Source of the DNA: an uncultured Prevotella sp. | GTDB taxonomy: Bacteria > Bacteroidota > Bacteroidia > Bacteroidales > Bacteroidaceae | Reading direction: 5' to 3' | Length of the DNA: 64,000 nucleotides | Assembly (NCBI GenBank): GCA_900314995.1 | Contig: OMXK01000001.1 | Coordinates: forward strand, 1-64,000 | Made by a program: the position numbers and the translations under genes | Part shown: piece after piece, positions 52,831-62,356 of the stretch | How the letters are laid out: each line of letters starts with the position of its first letter | Position numbering within the stretch: the stretch's first letter is position 1 | The notes under the pieces: model-generated | What the model was told of the DNA's origin: nothing | The model's database searches: none | Seen by the model: the letters and a program-made list of their open reading frames with translations, nothing else

Positions 52831-54060
52831 TTATGCAAGCAGACGCTTGGCAAAATACCGAACTGGATACCAGACTGACAGGAAGCCTACGACCAGGACG
52901 GTGATGAAGATAAGGACAATGTCTTCTGGATGGACGCTGACGGGATAGGCGTTGATGACAAAGGAACCGCTGGAAGAACCGAGGGCGACAAGTCCGAAAC
53001 GCTGCTGGAGCCAGCAAAGGAGTAGTCCGATGATAATGCCGATGACGGCTCCTATGGCAGAGATCATTCGACCCTCGAAGAGGAAGATGCGGGTAATCTG
53101 CTTGTCGTTCGCTCCGAGGTTGCGTAGGGTCACGACATCGTCCTTCTTGTCGATAATCAGCATCGACAAGGAACCGATGATGTTGAAACAGGCAACCATG
53201 AGGATGAAGGTAAGGAAGATGTAGGCAATAAACTTCTCAATCTTCATGATCTTAAACGTGTCGTCCTGCTGCTCAAAGCGGTCTTTGACGGTAAAACGGT
53301 CACCACAGAGTTGCTTGATTTCCGACTTGGTGCGCTCGAAATTACTGCCAGGCTTCAGACGGAGCTCAAGCGAGGTGAGCATGCCTTGCTGGTCGAAGAG
53401 CCGACGGGCGAAGGCTATACTGGTAATGATATAGTTCTTATCGTACTTGGCCTGCCTGACATTGAAAAGCACACCGGGGGAATACAGGTCGTCTTCCTCG
53501 AAGGCTTCGGTGGGATTGGTGAGGTCGAACTGTCCTTCGCGGCGGGGTGCATAGATGTGCAGCGGCTGATCATAGGAATAGCCAGTGGCGAGCTGCTCCG
53601 CCAGTCGGATACCAGGGATGCCGTAATCCATATCGGCTGCATGAAGGCAGAAATCGCCGTCACCAATCAGAATCTCCTTGATATGGGTCAGCTGGTCGAA
53701 ATTATCGTCGACGCCCTTGATCATGACCATCATTTGACGACTCTTGTAGATGGCCAGGGCCTGATCCTCTACACACTCGGTAGCGACTTCGATCTGAGGC
53801 AACTGACGGATCTGCGTGAGCACAGGATCGTCGGCAGCAACAGATTTGCCCTCTACGGGGGTAATCTTCAGCTGTGGATCGAAGGAGGTGAAGAAGGAGG
53901 CTACGAGGTCGTGGAAGCCATTGAAGACGCTGAGGGTGACGACGAGAGCCATCGTGGCAATAGCTACACCAACGACAGAGATGCCGCTGATGACGTTGAT
54001 AGCGTGAGTTGACTTCTTAGAGAAGAGATAGCGCCGTGCGATGAAAAAGGGGAAGTTCAT
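52831..54060 (-). CDS. LolC/LolE-type ABC transporter permease
   Basis: 409 residues. MacB/FtsX fold: helix at about 21-45 (INVISGISVVGVAIATMALV), large periplasmic domain (about 50-265), then three helices (about 275-300, 320-345, 375-395). It should extract lipoproteins from the inner membrane for the Lol pathway or a related export system; the partner ATPase LolD is not in the window. Its first codons overlap rbfA by 4 bases, so it is the last gene of the aroQ-O-methyltransferase-rbfA-lol operon. Confidence 0.85.
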   Translation of the reverse strand: MNFPFFIARRYLFSKKSTHAINVISGISVVGVAIATMALVVTLSVFNGFHDLVASFFTSFDPQLKITPVEGKSVAADDPVLTQIRQLPQIEVATECVEDQALAIYKSRQMMVMIKGVDDNFDQLTHIKEILIGDGDFCLHAADMDYGIPGIRLAEQLATGYSYDQPLHIYAPRREGQFDLTNPTEAFEEDDLYSPGVLFNVRQAKYDKNYIITSIAFARRLFDQQGMLTSLELRLKPGSNFERTKSEIKQLCGDRFTVKDRFEQQDDTFKIMKIEKFIAYIFLTFILMVACFNIIGSLSMLIIDKKDDVVTLRNLGANDKQITRIFLFEGRMISAIGAVIGIIIGLLLCWLQQRFGLVALGSSSGSFVINAYPVSVHPEDIVLIFITVLVVGFLSVWYPVRYFAKRLLA

Positions 54061-54392
54061 TTCTTCAGCAATTCGTCGATGCGCTCGATGTAGTCCAGAC
54101 TGTCGTCGATGAAGAATCGCAGCTCGGGGATGATGCGAAGCTGGTTACGCACGCGCGTACCTAATTCATATCTTATAGACTTGCTGTTGGCATTGATATT
54201 GGTCAGTATCTCCTCGCCCTTCTCGCTGGGGAAGATGCTGAGGTAAGCCGTACAGATACTAAGGTCGGGGGAGATCTTCACACGGGTGACGCTGACCATC
54301 GTGCCGTGAGTGGCGCGGGTCTGCTGCTGGAATATCAGTGAGAGCTCTTTCTGGAGCAGTCGTGCAATTTTGTTCTGTCTTGTCTCTTGCAT
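54057..54392 (-). CDS. rbfA: Ribosome-binding factor A
   Basis: 111 residues; binds the 30S subunit and helps mature the 16S 5' end. Start MQETRQNKIARLLQKELSLI, core VSVTRVKISPDLSICTAYLSIFP and the KH-like end LRIIPELRFFIDDSLDY are typical. Overlaps the lol permease by 4 bases and follows the O-methyltransferase by 22. Confidence 0.92.
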   Translation of the reverse strand: MQETRQNKIARLLQKELSLIFQQQTRATHGTMVSVTRVKISPDLSICTAYLSIFPSEKGEEILTNINANSKSIRYELGTRVRNQLRIIPELRFFIDDSLDYIERIDELLKK

Positions 54393-54414
54393 ATTTATTT
54401 TTTGTACATTAACA

Positions 54415-55041
54415 TTATTTCTTGCGGATAAGGGTAAGACCGTCGCGGAGGGGGAGTATCACCTGCTCTACCCGCTCATCGGCAGCTATATAGTCATTGA
54501 ATGTCTCAATGCCCTGAGTCTGGCGGTCTCGGTCGTAGGCATGGTCAACCACATGGCCGTCCCAAAGCGTATTGTCGGCGAGTATAAAGCCACCCGGACG
54601 GAGGATGGTGAGCACCATCTCATAGCAGTCGCGGTAAGTGCGCTTGTCGCCGTCGATAAAGGCCAGGTCGAAGGTGAGCCCCAGTTTCGGCGCTTCGATG
54701 AGGGCATCGCCGATGATAAAGTTGATCTTCGAGGCGACGGATGAACCTTCGATCCAGGGACGTGTAAAATCCTCCATCTCATCGTTGATCTCAAAGGTGT
54801 AGAGACGGGCATCGTCGGCAAGGCCCTCGGCCATGGAGATGGCACTATAGCCACTGAATGTCCCCACCTCGAGGACGAGCTGCGGTCGGATCATCTGCAC
54901 AAGCATCTTCAGCAGGCGCCCCTGAAGATGTCCGCTGGCCATACGGCCGTGGATGGTATGTATGTTCGTGGCGCGCCAAAGCCGATAGAGATAATCGGGC
55001 TCAGGTTCCGTATGCGCCAGGATGTAGTCGTCGAGCGTCAT
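54415..55041 (-). CDS. Class I SAM-dependent O-methyltransferase
   Basis: 208 residues of the catechol/caffeoyl-CoA O-methyltransferase type. SAM motif LEVGTFSGYSAISMAEGL (about 57-74), metal-binding FIDGDKRTY (about 128-136) and ADNTLWDGHV. Natural substrate unknown; small phenolics are typical in vitro. Its start overlaps aroQ by 4 bases (ATGA). Confidence 0.87.
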   Translation of the reverse strand: MTLDDYILAHTEPEPDYLYRLWRATNIHTIHGRMASGHLQGRLLKMLVQMIRPQLVLEVGTFSGYSAISMAEGLADDARLYTFEINDEMEDFTRPWIEGSSVASKINFIIGDALIEAPKLGLTFDLAFIDGDKRTYRDCYEMVLTILRPGGFILADNTLWDGHVVDHAYDRDRQTQGIETFNDYIAADERVEQVILPLRDGLTLIRKK

Positions 55042-55466
55042 TCCTTATTGGCCAGTGCCTCAATGGCAAGCCTGTATGAGTCGAGGCCGAAGCCACAAAT
55101 CACGCCCTTGCAGGCAGCCGAGATCATCGAGTGGTGTCGGAACTCCTCGCGTTGGTGTACGTTAGAGATATGCACCTCGACCACGGGACAACGCAGGCTT
55201 CGGATGCAGTCGTGCAGTGCCACACTCGTGTGGGTATAGGCACCGGCGTTAAGTATGATACCGTCGCAGTCGCCGTAGAATCCAGCCTCCTGCATCTTGT
55301 TGATCAGTTCACCTTCCACATTGCTCTGGAAGTAGGAAAACTCAACCTCCGGATAGCGTTTGTACAGTGCGGGCAGATACTCTTCCATCGACTCCGAACC
55401 GTAGATGCCCGGCTCCCGCTGACCCAGCAGATTGAGGTTTGGTCCGTTGATAATCAGAATCTTCAT
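55038..55466 (-). CDS. aroQ: Type II 3-dehydroquinate dehydratase
   Basis: 142 residues; third step of the shikimate pathway. ATG 55466 was chosen over 55493 because the family starts MKILIINGPNLNLLGQREPG and because the -7 box (55491-55498) covers the longer start. Catalytic Tyr in EPGIYG and the NAGAYTHTS, VEVHISN and RHHS motifs are present. First gene of the minus-strand operon. Confidence 0.94.
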   Translation of the reverse strand: MKILIINGPNLNLLGQREPGIYGSESMEEYLPALYKRYPEVEFSYFQSNVEGELINKMQEAGFYGDCDGIILNAGAYTHTSVALHDCIRSLRCPVVEVHISNVHQREEFRHHSMISAACKGVICGFGLDSYRLAIEALANKE

Positions 55467-55490
55467 ATACCTTATTATATATATCGGCTG

Positions 55491-55498
55491 CAAAGATA
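55491..55498 (-). promoter_or_regulatory. -7 box of aroQ operon
   Basis: TATCTTTG on the minus strand, 24 bases before the aroQ ATG, back to back with the xerD promoter. Confidence 0.65.
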
Positions 55499-55542
55499 CG
55501 AAAAAAATACGAATAGTGAATTGGGATTTGCGAATTATTTAG

Positions 55543-55550
55543 TACCTTTG
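55543..55550 (+). promoter_or_regulatory. -7 box of xerD, nearly leaderless
   Basis: TACCTTTG ends 8 bases before the xerD ATG at 55559, the same spacing as at 35199, and no ribosome site is visible. Confidence 0.6.
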
Positions 55551-55558
55551 CAGAAAAT

Positions 55559-56455
55559 ATGGAGAAAGATATCGTCAGAAGTTACGTGCGTTACCTGAAA
55601 CTGCAACGCAATATGTCGGGCAATACGCTCGATGCCTATCAGCGTGACCTAAGGAAACTGCTCGATTACCTTGAACATGAGGGGAAAGACGTGAGAGACG
55701 TCGCCCTGGAGGACCTGGAGCACTTCTCGGCAGGGCTTCACGATATCGGCATCCATCCCCGTTCGCAGTGCCGCATTCTGAGCGGTGTACGCTCGTTCTT
55801 CCGCTTTCTGCAGCTCGACGGCTATCGGGATGACGATCCTACGGAACTGTTGGAGTCGCCCCAGATCGGCGAGCATCTGCCTGAGGTGCTGACTCCCGAG
55901 GAGGTGGATCGTCTGGAAGGAAGCATTGACCTCTCAAAGTGGGAGGGGCATCGCAACAGGGCCATCATCGAGGTGCTCTTCTCCTGTGGGTTGCGCGTCA
56001 GCGAACTGGTAAACCTGAAGTTGTCCAACCTTTACATCGAGGACGAATTTGTCAGAGTGCAGGGTAAGGGCAGCAAGGAGCGGCTGGTGCCTATCTCCAA
56101 GAAAGCCATTCAGGAGCTGACCTACTGGTTTGACGACCGCAACCACATGACTATCAAGCCCGGTGAGGAGGACTATGTGTTTCTGAACCGCTATGGCAAG
56201 CATCTGACGCGTGTAATGATCCTCATCATGATTAAGCGTCAGGCCGAGGCGGCAGGCATCGGCAAGACCATCTCACCCCATACGCTGCGCCACTCGTTTG
56301 CCACAGCGCTGCTGGAAGGCGGTGCCGACCTGCGAATCATCCAGGCGCTGCTGGGCCACGAGAGCATCGGCACTACGGAAATCTACACGCACATCGACAC
56401 ATCGATGCTTCGGAAGGAGATTCTGGAGCACCATCCGCGAAATATGAAGAAATAA
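55559..56455 (+). CDS. xerD: Tyrosine recombinase XerD
   Basis: 298 residues; resolves chromosome dimers at dif with XerC. N-terminal SAM-like DNA-binding domain (1-90), catalytic domain with R146 (SCGLRVSEL), K in GKGSKER, H241 and R244 (HTLRHSF), H267 (LLGHESI) and nucleophile Y276 (EIYTHID). Full length and no mobile element nearby, so housekeeping rather than phage. Little or no leader before the start codon. Confidence 0.93.
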   Translation: MEKDIVRSYVRYLKLQRNMSGNTLDAYQRDLRKLLDYLEHEGKDVRDVALEDLEHFSAGLHDIGIHPRSQCRILSGVRSFFRFLQLDGYRDDDPTELLESPQIGEHLPEVLTPEEVDRLEGSIDLSKWEGHRNRAIIEVLFSCGLRVSELVNLKLSNLYIEDEFVRVQGKGSKERLVPISKKAIQELTYWFDDRNHMTIKPGEEDYVFLNRYGKHLTRVMILIMIKRQAEAAGIGKTISPHTLRHSFATALLEGGADLRIIQALLGHESIGTTEIYTHIDTSMLRKEILEHHPRNMKK

Positions 56456-56480
56456 ATTTGGTTATTCGCGCACTTATTCG

Positions 56481-56488
56481 TAACTTTG
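56481..56488 (+). promoter_or_regulatory. -7 box of metK
   Basis: TAACTTTG, 19 bases before the ATG. The 52-base gap is too short for a SAM riboswitch. Confidence 0.65.
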
Positions 56489-56507
56489 CACCCATATTTT
56501 TAAGATT

Positions 56508-57770
56508 ATGTCATATTTATTTTCATCAGAATCAGTATCAGAAGGTCATCCCGACAAAGTGGCTGACCAGATTTCAGACGCCATCCTCGACCAGTTCCTG
56601 GCCTACGACGACAAGGCACGTGTAGCTTGCGAAACCTTTGTAACAACCGGACAGGTAGTTATCATGGGGGAAGTGAGGAGTGATGTTTATATTGACCTCC
56701 AGACGATTGCGCGCGAGACGATTAAGCGCATCGGTTATACTAAGGCAGAGTATCAGTTCGACGGTTCCTCGTGTGGTATCCTGAGTGCCATCCACGAACA
56801 AAGTGCGGATATTAACCGCGGTGTAGACAATGGCAACGAGGACGAACAGGGTGCTGGTGATCAGGGCATGATGTTTGGCTATGCTACAAACGAGACAGAG
56901 AACTACATGCCTGTCAGCCTCGACCTGGCTCACCTGATTATGCGCGTTTTGGCCGAAATCCGCAAGGAGGGTAAAGTCATGACTTACCTGCGTCCCGATG
57001 CCAAGAGTCAGGTTACCATCCAATATAGCGATGCCGGTATCCCAGAGCGCATCGATACGATTGTGGTATCAACACAACACGATGAGTTTGATAACGACGA
57101 CGAACGTATGCTCGCCAAAATCAAGGACGACGTCATCAATATCCTGATTCCAAGAGTAAAGGCACAGATTCACTCAAAGAAAGTGCTAGACCTGTTTGGC
57201 GACGATATCAAATACTACGTGAATCCAACAGGAAAGTTCGTGATTGGCGGTCCTCACGGCGACACAGGTCTGACTGGTCGTAAGATCATCGTTGACACCT
57301 ATGGCGGTAAGGGCGCTCATGGTGGCGGTGCTTTCTCAGGCAAGGACTCTTCGAAGGTAGACCGCAGTGCTGCTTATGCAGCCCGCCATATCGCCAAGAA
57401 CATGGTGGCAGCAGGCATCAGCGACGAGATACTTGTTCAGGTCAGCTATGCCATCGGCGTGGCCAAGCCCATGAATATCTACGTGAATACTTACGGTCGC
57501 GGCAAGGTAGCCATGAGCGACGGTGAGATTGCCAAGAAGATCGAGCAGCTGTTTGATCTGCGCCCGAAGGCTATCGAGCGTACGCTCAAACTGCGTCAGC
57601 CTATATATAGTGAAACGGCAGCCTACGGTCACATGGGCCGTCAGCCACAGGTCATCAGCAAGACTTTCACTAGCCACTACCACCCGACAAAGACCATCGA
57701 CGTGGAGCTCTTCACCTGGGAGAAGCTGGATCGTGTGGACGATATTCGCAAGGCTTTCGGACTGTCCTAA
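56508..57770 (+). CDS. metK: S-adenosylmethionine synthetase
   Basis: 420 residues; makes SAM from methionine and ATP. Start [35 protein letters not shown] (about 115-129) and [17 protein letters not shown] (about 272-288) signatures. Slightly longer than E. coli MetK (384), mainly through a charged insert ([17 protein letters not shown]), usual in Bacteroidetes. Confidence 0.97.
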   Translation: MSYLFSSESVSEGHPDKVADQISDAILDQFLAYDDKARVACETFVTTGQVVIMGEVRSDVYIDLQTIARETIKRIGYTKAEYQFDGSSCGILSAIHEQSADINRGVDNGNEDEQGAGDQGMMFGYATNETENYMPVSLDLAHLIMRVLAEIRKEGKVMTYLRPDAKSQVTIQYSDAGIPERIDTIVVSTQHDEFDNDDERMLAKIKDDVINILIPRVKAQIHSKKVLDLFGDDIKYYVNPTGKFVIGGPHGDTGLTGRKIIVDTYGGKGAHGGGAFSGKDSSKVDRSAAYAARHIAKNMVAAGISDEILVQVSYAIGVAKPMNIYVNTYGRGKVAMSDGEIAKKIEQLFDLRPKAIERTLKLRQPIYSETAAYGHMGRQPQVISKTFTSHYHPTKTIDVELFTWEKLDRVDDIRKAFGLS

Positions 57771-57783
57771 GGGGTCATAAGGG

Positions 57784-58605
57784 ATGACGTATCAAGACAG
57801 TATCCTGACTATGCCCGACGAGCAGGTCATCAGCCTGCCGTTGTATTACAAGGAGAACTTTTTCTCGAACGACACCCTCTACCATCCTGAGGTGAGCAGG
57901 ACGCATGTAGGTGTGGCAGGTGATCCTGTGCCCTATAGCATGAACAACGACAACCTCGTCACGGGGCTGCTCATTGCCTGCTTCCTGCTCACCGTCTTTA
58001 CCTTCTCCCGCATCTCGGGTTTCATCACCCGCCAGTTGAAGGATTTCTTCTACACACCGAAAGGTGAGCACACTATCCTGGAAACGGGCAACGAGATGAG
58101 ACTGCAGATGGTGTTTGTCATCCAGACGAGTCTGATTTACGGCCTTCTCTATTACTTCTACACGACCAACTTTGTGACCGACACCTTCATCTTCTCGTCG
58201 GGATATGTGGTTCTGGCCATCTTTGCGGGTATCTTCCTGATGTATTTTACCTGCAAGTTCGGCATCTACGCAATGGTGAATCCTGTATTCTTCGGCAATG
58301 CTGCAAATAAAAAATTCCTGACATCCCTCCTACTGATCACCTCGGTGGAGGGTGTACTCGTCTTCCCGATACTGCTCTTGCTGGCATATTTCCACTTTTC
58401 TGCAATTTATGCCATCTATTATTGCGCTATTGCGGTCATTTTGGTTAAAATACTGACATTTTACAAGTCTTACATCATCTTTTTTAAACAAAAGCGTTAT
58501 TTTCTACAAATTATTTTGTACTTTTGTGCCCTCGAAATAGTACCGCTATTCGCTCTTTGGGGTGGATTGTTGTCTATTGTGGATCTTTTTAAAATAAAAT
58601 TTTAG
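57784..58605 (+). CDS. DUF4271 membrane protein
   Basis: 273 residues. About 50 soluble N-terminal residues (LPLYYKENFFSNDTLYHPE) followed by roughly seven membrane helices (GLLIACFLLTVFTFSRI through FCALEIVPLFALWGGLLSI). The family DUF4271 sits beside hemD in many Bacteroidales, a link kept here: hemD begins 7 bases on. Function unknown; an inner-membrane partner of haem synthesis or a c-type respiratory process is a guess. 13 bases after metK. Confidence 0.82.
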   Translation: MTYQDSILTMPDEQVISLPLYYKENFFSNDTLYHPEVSRTHVGVAGDPVPYSMNNDNLVTGLLIACFLLTVFTFSRISGFITRQLKDFFYTPKGEHTILETGNEMRLQMVFVIQTSLIYGLLYYFYTTNFVTDTFIFSSGYVVLAIFAGIFLMYFTCKFGIYAMVNPVFFGNAANKKFLTSLLLITSVEGVLVFPILLLLAYFHFSAIYAIYYCAIAVILVKILTFYKSYIIFFKQKRYFLQIILYFCALEIVPLFALWGGLLSIVDLFKIKF

Positions 58606-58612
58606 GACACAA

Positions 58613-59362
58613 ATGATCAAGAAAATTCTCGTTTCGCAGCCAAAGCCTGCCAGTGAGAAGTCACCATACTTCGACATCGCAAACAGGTTTGGAGTTGAAT
58701 TGGTATTCCGTCCATTCATCAAGGTGGAAGGTATGACGGCCAAGGAATTCCGCACTCAGAAGGTGAGCATCCTCGACTATACTGCCATCGTATTCACTTC
58801 GCGCCATGCGATTGATCACTTCTTCAATATGGCCAAGGAGTTGAGAGTCACCATTCCTGAAGACATGAAATACTTCTGCGTCACAGAGACCATAGCCCTC
58901 TACATCCAGAAATACGTGCAATACCGTAAGCGCAAGGTATTCTTTGGCGAGACGGGCCGTATCGATGATCTGGTGCCTACAATGGTGAAGCACAAGACGG
59001 AGAAATACCTGGTGCCGATGAGCGACGTACACAACGACAGTCTGGCTCAGCTGCTCGACTCGAAGAAGCTGATTCATAAGGAATGTGTGATGTACAAGAC
59101 GGTGAGCAACGATTTCACCCCCGAGGAAGTGAAGACTTTCGACTACGATATGCTGATCTTCTTCAGTCCCTCTGGTATCGAGTCGCTCTGCAAGAACTTC
59201 CCCGACTTCAAGCAGGGAAAGATTGCCATTGCCACTTTCGGACCTACTACTGCCAAGGCTGCCAAAGATGCCGGTCTGCGTCTGGACATCGAGGCTCCCA
59301 CGGAGAAGTACCCTTCGATGACTGGTGCTCTGCAGCACTATCTGATTGAGAATCAGGAATAA
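58613..59362 (+). CDS. hemD: Uroporphyrinogen-III synthase
   Basis: 249 residues with the two-lobed HemD pattern rather than short sharp motifs: KKILVSQPKPA start, DYTAIVFTSRHAIDHFF, FDYDMLIFFSPSGIESL and IATFGPTTAKAAKDAGL. Closes and inverts ring D of the tetrapyrrole. Family members vary widely, so the call rests on fold pattern and on the DUF4271 neighbour. It ends within 16 bases of rnpA. Confidence 0.85.
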   Translation: MIKKILVSQPKPASEKSPYFDIANRFGVELVFRPFIKVEGMTAKEFRTQKVSILDYTAIVFTSRHAIDHFFNMAKELRVTIPEDMKYFCVTETIALYIQKYVQYRKRKVFFGETGRIDDLVPTMVKHKTEKYLVPMSDVHNDSLAQLLDSKKLIHKECVMYKTVSNDFTPEEVKTFDYDMLIFFSPSGIESLCKNFPDFKQGKIAIATFGPTTAKAAKDAGLRLDIEAPTEKYPSMTGALQHYLIENQE

Positions 59363-59378
59363 CCCAACATACATCCAG

Positions 59379-59765
59379 ATGCCGGCTCCGACCTTCAGGA
59401 AACAGGAGCGCATCGTCAGCTTGAAGCTGATGGAAACGCTCTTCGAAAAAGGCAGCAGCCATTCGGTGGCTGCTTTCCCGTTAAGGGCGATATATACGGA
59501 GACAGAGCGACAGGCAGGCTGCGCACCGGTACAAGTGCTGATCAGCGTTCCGAAAAAACGGTTCAAGCATGCTGTCGACAGGAACAGGGTGAAGCGTCAG
59601 GTCCGCGAGGCCTACCGCAAGCATAAGGAGCCCGTCGTAGAGAAGATACAGGAGGGCAGGCAGTTGCTCATCGCTTTTATCTGGTTGTCCGACGCACACT
59701 TCCCCTCGGCAGAGATCGAGAAACGGGTCAAGAGTCTCATCGCACAAATCGCAAAGAAGATATGA
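59379..59765 (+). CDS. rnpA: Ribonuclease P protein component
   Basis: 128 residues from ATG 59379. A TTG at 59346 would extend it into hemD but does not match the family start ([19 protein letters not shown]). RNP motif [21 protein letters not shown], needed for RNA binding, is intact. With M1 RNA it trims tRNA 5' ends. yidD overlaps its stop by 4 bases, the usual rnpA-yidD order. Confidence 0.93.
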   Translation: MPAPTFRKQERIVSLKLMETLFEKGSSHSVAAFPLRAIYTETERQAGCAPVQVLISVPKKRFKHAVDRNRVKRQVREAYRKHKEPVVEKIQEGRQLLIAFIWLSDAHFPSAEIEKRVKSLIAQIAKKI

Positions 59766-59992
59766 ACCCGCTATCCCGTCTGATTGCAAAGCTATTGGTC
59801 TTGCCCATACGATTCTATCAGTTGTGCATTTCCCCGCTGTTGGGCCCTTCGTGCAGGTTTACGCCCACATGCAGCGAATATGCGAGACAGGCCATCCTGA
59901 AGCACGGCCCGATCAAAGGGCTCTATCTGGCCATCTGGCGAATCCTGAGATGCAACCCCTGGGGCGGCAGCGGATACGACCCCGTCCCCTAG
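59762..59992 (+). CDS. yidD: Membrane protein insertion efficiency factor YidD
   Basis: 76 residues. Family core: [29 protein letters not shown] and [13 protein letters not shown], with an amphipathic start. Assists YidC insertion at the inner membrane. Begins inside the rnpA stop codon (ATGA). Confidence 0.95.
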   Translation: MNPLSRLIAKLLVLPIRFYQLCISPLLGPSCRFTPTCSEYARQAILKHGPIKGLYLAIWRILRCNPWGGSGYDPVP

Positions 59993-60023
59993 AAACTTGA
60001 AATACTAGAATAAAAAGGAATAT

Positions 60024-61319
60024 ATGAAGAATTTTGTTGAAGAACTGAAATGGCGCGGTATGCTGGCACAGATGATGCCTGGCACGGAAGAGCTGCTACA
60101 GAAAGAGATGGTAACAGCCTACCTAGGTACCGACCCCACGGCCGACTCCCTCCACATCGGACACCTCTGTGGCATCATGATGCTCCGTCACTTGCAGCGT
60201 TGCGGCCACAGACCCATCATCCTCGTAGGTGGTGCTACAGGTATGATCGGCGACCCTTCTGGCAAGAGCCAGGAGCGCAACCTTCTCAACAACGAGACAC
60301 TCTATCACAATCAGGAGTGCATCAAGCGTCAGGTGGCCAAGTTCCTCGATTTCGAGTCGAAGGAGCCCAATGCCGCTATCATGGTGAACAACTACGACTG
60401 GATGAAGGACTTCACTTTCCTCGACTTTGCTCGCGAGGTGGGTAAGCACATCACCGTCAACTATATGATGGCCAAGGAGAGTGTCCAGCAGCGTCTGAAC
60501 GGAACAGCCCGCGACGGACTGAGCTTTACGGAGTTTACCTATCAGCTGCTGCAGGGCTACGACTTCCTGTATCTCTACCAGCACTACGGCGTGAAGCTGC
60601 AGTTGGGCGGCAACGACCAGTGGGGCAACATGACTACTGGCACGGAGCTTATCCGCCGCACACTGGGCAACGAGGTAGAGACCTTCGCCCTCACCTGCCC
60701 GCTGATTACGAAGAGCGACGGCAAGAAGTTCGGCAAGACCGAGAGCGGTAACATCTGGCTCGATCCTGCCCGCACCACGCCGTACAAGTTCTATCAGTTC
60801 TGGCTGAACGTGAGCGACGATGATGCCGAGCGCTACATCAAGATCTTCACCTCGCTGGAGAAGGACGTGATTGATGCCCTCGTTGAGGAGCACAAGCAGG
60901 ATCCCGGCCGTCGTGTGCTGCAGAAGCGCCTGGCTGAGGAGGTGACTATAATGGTACACTCGCAGGAAGCACTCGACACAGCCATCGAGGCATCCAACAT
61001 CCTCTTCGGCAAGTCGACGAAGGAGAATCTGGAGAAACTCGACGAGCAGACCTTCCTCGATGTGTTCGACGGTGTGCCTCAGTACGAGATCGGCCGCGAC
61101 CAGCTGGGACAGCCCGCTATCGAGGTGCTCACCACAGCAGCACCCGTCTTCCCTTCCAAGGGTGAGATGCGCAAGATGGTACAGGGCGGTGGCGTCAGCC
61201 TGAACAAGGAGAAACTGGCTGACCAGAATCGTGCCATCACGGCTGAAGATCTGATCGATGGTAAGTATCTTTTGGCTCAAAAAGGCAAGAAGAATTACTA
61301 CTTACTGATCGTTAAGTAA
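60024..61319 (+). CDS. tyrS: Tyrosyl-tRNA synthetase
   Basis: 431 residues, class I. HIGH motif 44-47 ([10 protein letters not shown]), tyrosine pocket NNYDWM and [15 protein letters not shown] loop near 235-239, and a C-terminal S4 domain ([13 protein letters not shown]). Charges tRNA-Tyr. 31 bases after yidD, with no obvious promoter between. Confidence 0.97.
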   Translation: MKNFVEELKWRGMLAQMMPGTEELLQKEMVTAYLGTDPTADSLHIGHLCGIMMLRHLQRCGHRPIILVGGATGMIGDPSGKSQERNLLNNETLYHNQECIKRQVAKFLDFESKEPNAAIMVNNYDWMKDFTFLDFAREVGKHITVNYMMAKESVQQRLNGTARDGLSFTEFTYQLLQGYDFLYLYQHYGVKLQLGGNDQWGNMTTGTELIRRTLGNEVETFALTCPLITKSDGKKFGKTESGNIWLDPARTTPYKFYQFWLNVSDDDAERYIKIFTSLEKDVIDALVEEHKQDPGRRVLQKRLAEEVTIMVHSQEALDTAIEASNILFGKSTKENLEKLDEQTFLDVFDGVPQYEIGRDQLGQPAIEVLTTAAPVFPSKGEMRKMVQGGGVSLNKEKLADQNRAITAEDLIDGKYLLAQKGKKNYYLLIVK

Positions 61320-61360
61320 TATTTGCGCTGCAAAATTTTGGTACTTCAATTTTTTATTCG

Positions 61361-61368
61361 TACCTTTG
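61361..61368 (+). promoter_or_regulatory. -7 box of tRNA-Gln
   Basis: TACCTTTG, 11 bases before the mature tRNA 5' end. Confidence 0.7.
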
Positions 61369-61379
61369 CAGCCGCATTC

Positions 61380-61450
61380 TGGACGATGGTGTAATGGTAA
61401 CACTACAGGTTTTGGTTCTGTCATTCCCGGTTCGAATCCGAGTCGTCCAA
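61380..61450 (+). tRNA. tRNA-Gln (UUG)
   Basis: 71 bases. Acceptor TGGACGA/TCGTCCA, D-arm GTGTAATGGTAACAC, anticodon stem ACAGG/TCTGT with loop TTTTGGT giving anticodon TTG, T-arm with GGTTCGAATCC. CCA is not encoded. kduD follows 34 bases later. Confidence 0.95.
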
Positions 61451-61484
61451 CTACTTAAAGACAAATTCTAAAACATATCGTATT

Positions 61485-62282
61485 ATGACAACTCTTTTTT
61501 CATTAGAGGGTAAAGTAGCCCTTGTTACTGGTGCAGCTTACGGCATCGGGTTTGCTATTGCCGAAGCTTTGGCTAATGCCGGAGCCAAGATTGCGTTCAA
61601 CTGTCGCGGACAAGAGCATCTGGATAAAGCGCTTGCCGACTATCGTGCCAAAGGCATTGAGGCCTATGGTTACATCTGCGATGTTACCAACGAAGAAGAT
61701 GTGGAGAAGATGGTAGCAGATATCCGCAAGGAACTGGGGCATATTGACATTCTGGTAAACAATGCCGGTATCATCAAGCGCATCCCCATGCACGAGATGA
61801 AACGCGAGGAGTTCCAGCAGGTCATCGATATCGATCTGGTTGGTCCGTTCATTATGACCAAGGCCGTCATCCCTGAGATGATGGAGCGTCGCGAGGGTAA
61901 GATCATCAACATCTGCTCGATGATGTCTGAGCTGGGTCGTGAGACCGTTAGTGCCTACGCAGCTGCCAAGGGTGGTCTGAAGATGCTGACCCGCAACATC
62001 TGCTCTGAGTATGGCGAGTACAACATCCAGTGTAACGCTATCGGCCCGGGCTATATCGCTACGCCTCAGACAGCTCCCCTCCGTGAGCGTCAGCCAGACG
62101 GCAGCCGTCACCCATTCGATTCATTCATCTGCGCCAAGACACCTGCCGGACGCTGGCTCGAGCCGTCAGAACTGGGAGGCCCCGCCGTGTTCCTCGCTTC
62201 TCACGCTTCCGATGCTGTGAACGGTCATGTGCTCTACGTCGACGGCGGTATCCTCGCCTATATCGGCAAGCAGCCCAAATAA
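61485..62282 (+). CDS. kduD: SDR-family 2-deoxy-D-gluconate 3-dehydrogenase / gluconate 5-dehydrogenase
   Basis: 265 residues. Rossmann motif TGAAYGIG (15-22), NNAG, and catalytic S145, Y158, K162 (YAAAK). Acts on 5-keto-4-deoxyuronate-derived ketodeoxygluconate in pectin/uronate breakdown, or as a gluconate 5-dehydrogenase; close SDR families are hard to separate by eye. KduI, the usual partner, is not in the window, so the gene stands alone behind a tRNA. Confidence 0.8.
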   Translation: MTTLFSLEGKVALVTGAAYGIGFAIAEALANAGAKIAFNCRGQEHLDKALADYRAKGIEAYGYICDVTNEEDVEKMVADIRKELGHIDILVNNAGIIKRIPMHEMKREEFQQVIDIDLVGPFIMTKAVIPEMMERREGKIINICSMMSELGRETVSAYAAAKGGLKMLTRNICSEYGEYNIQCNAIGPGYIATPQTAPLRERQPDGSRHPFDSFICAKTPAGRWLEPSELGGPAVFLASHASDAVNGHVLYVDGGILAYIGKQPK

Positions 62283-62307
62283 TGCCTCTGGCATAGACAG
62301 ATATAAA

Positions 62308-62340
62308 AAGGGACCCCGATTCGGAGTCCCTTAATTTTTA
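62308..62340. terminator. Terminator between kduD and hup
   Basis: AAGGGACCCC (62308-62317) pairs with GGAGTCCCTT (62323-62332) apart from one mismatch, followed by AATTTTTA. Placed between convergent genes, it may serve both. Confidence 0.85.
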
Positions 62341-62356
62341 TTGACAAATTCTAGAC

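Noticed and set aside
55467..55493. Longer aroQ start at 55493
   Set aside because: Overlaps the -7 box and adds residues before the conserved MKILIINGPN start.
56456..56507. SAM riboswitch upstream of metK
   Set aside because: The gap is only 52 bases and contains the promoter; there is no room for an aptamer.
58661..59566. Open frame of 301 codons opposite hemD and rnpA
   Set aside because: It crosses two convincing genes and is rich in Leu/His/Arg without domain signatures.
60123..61280. Open frame of 385 codons opposite tyrS
   Set aside because: TyrS motifs are complete on the plus strand; the antisense product has no recognisable features and no promoter or ribosome site.
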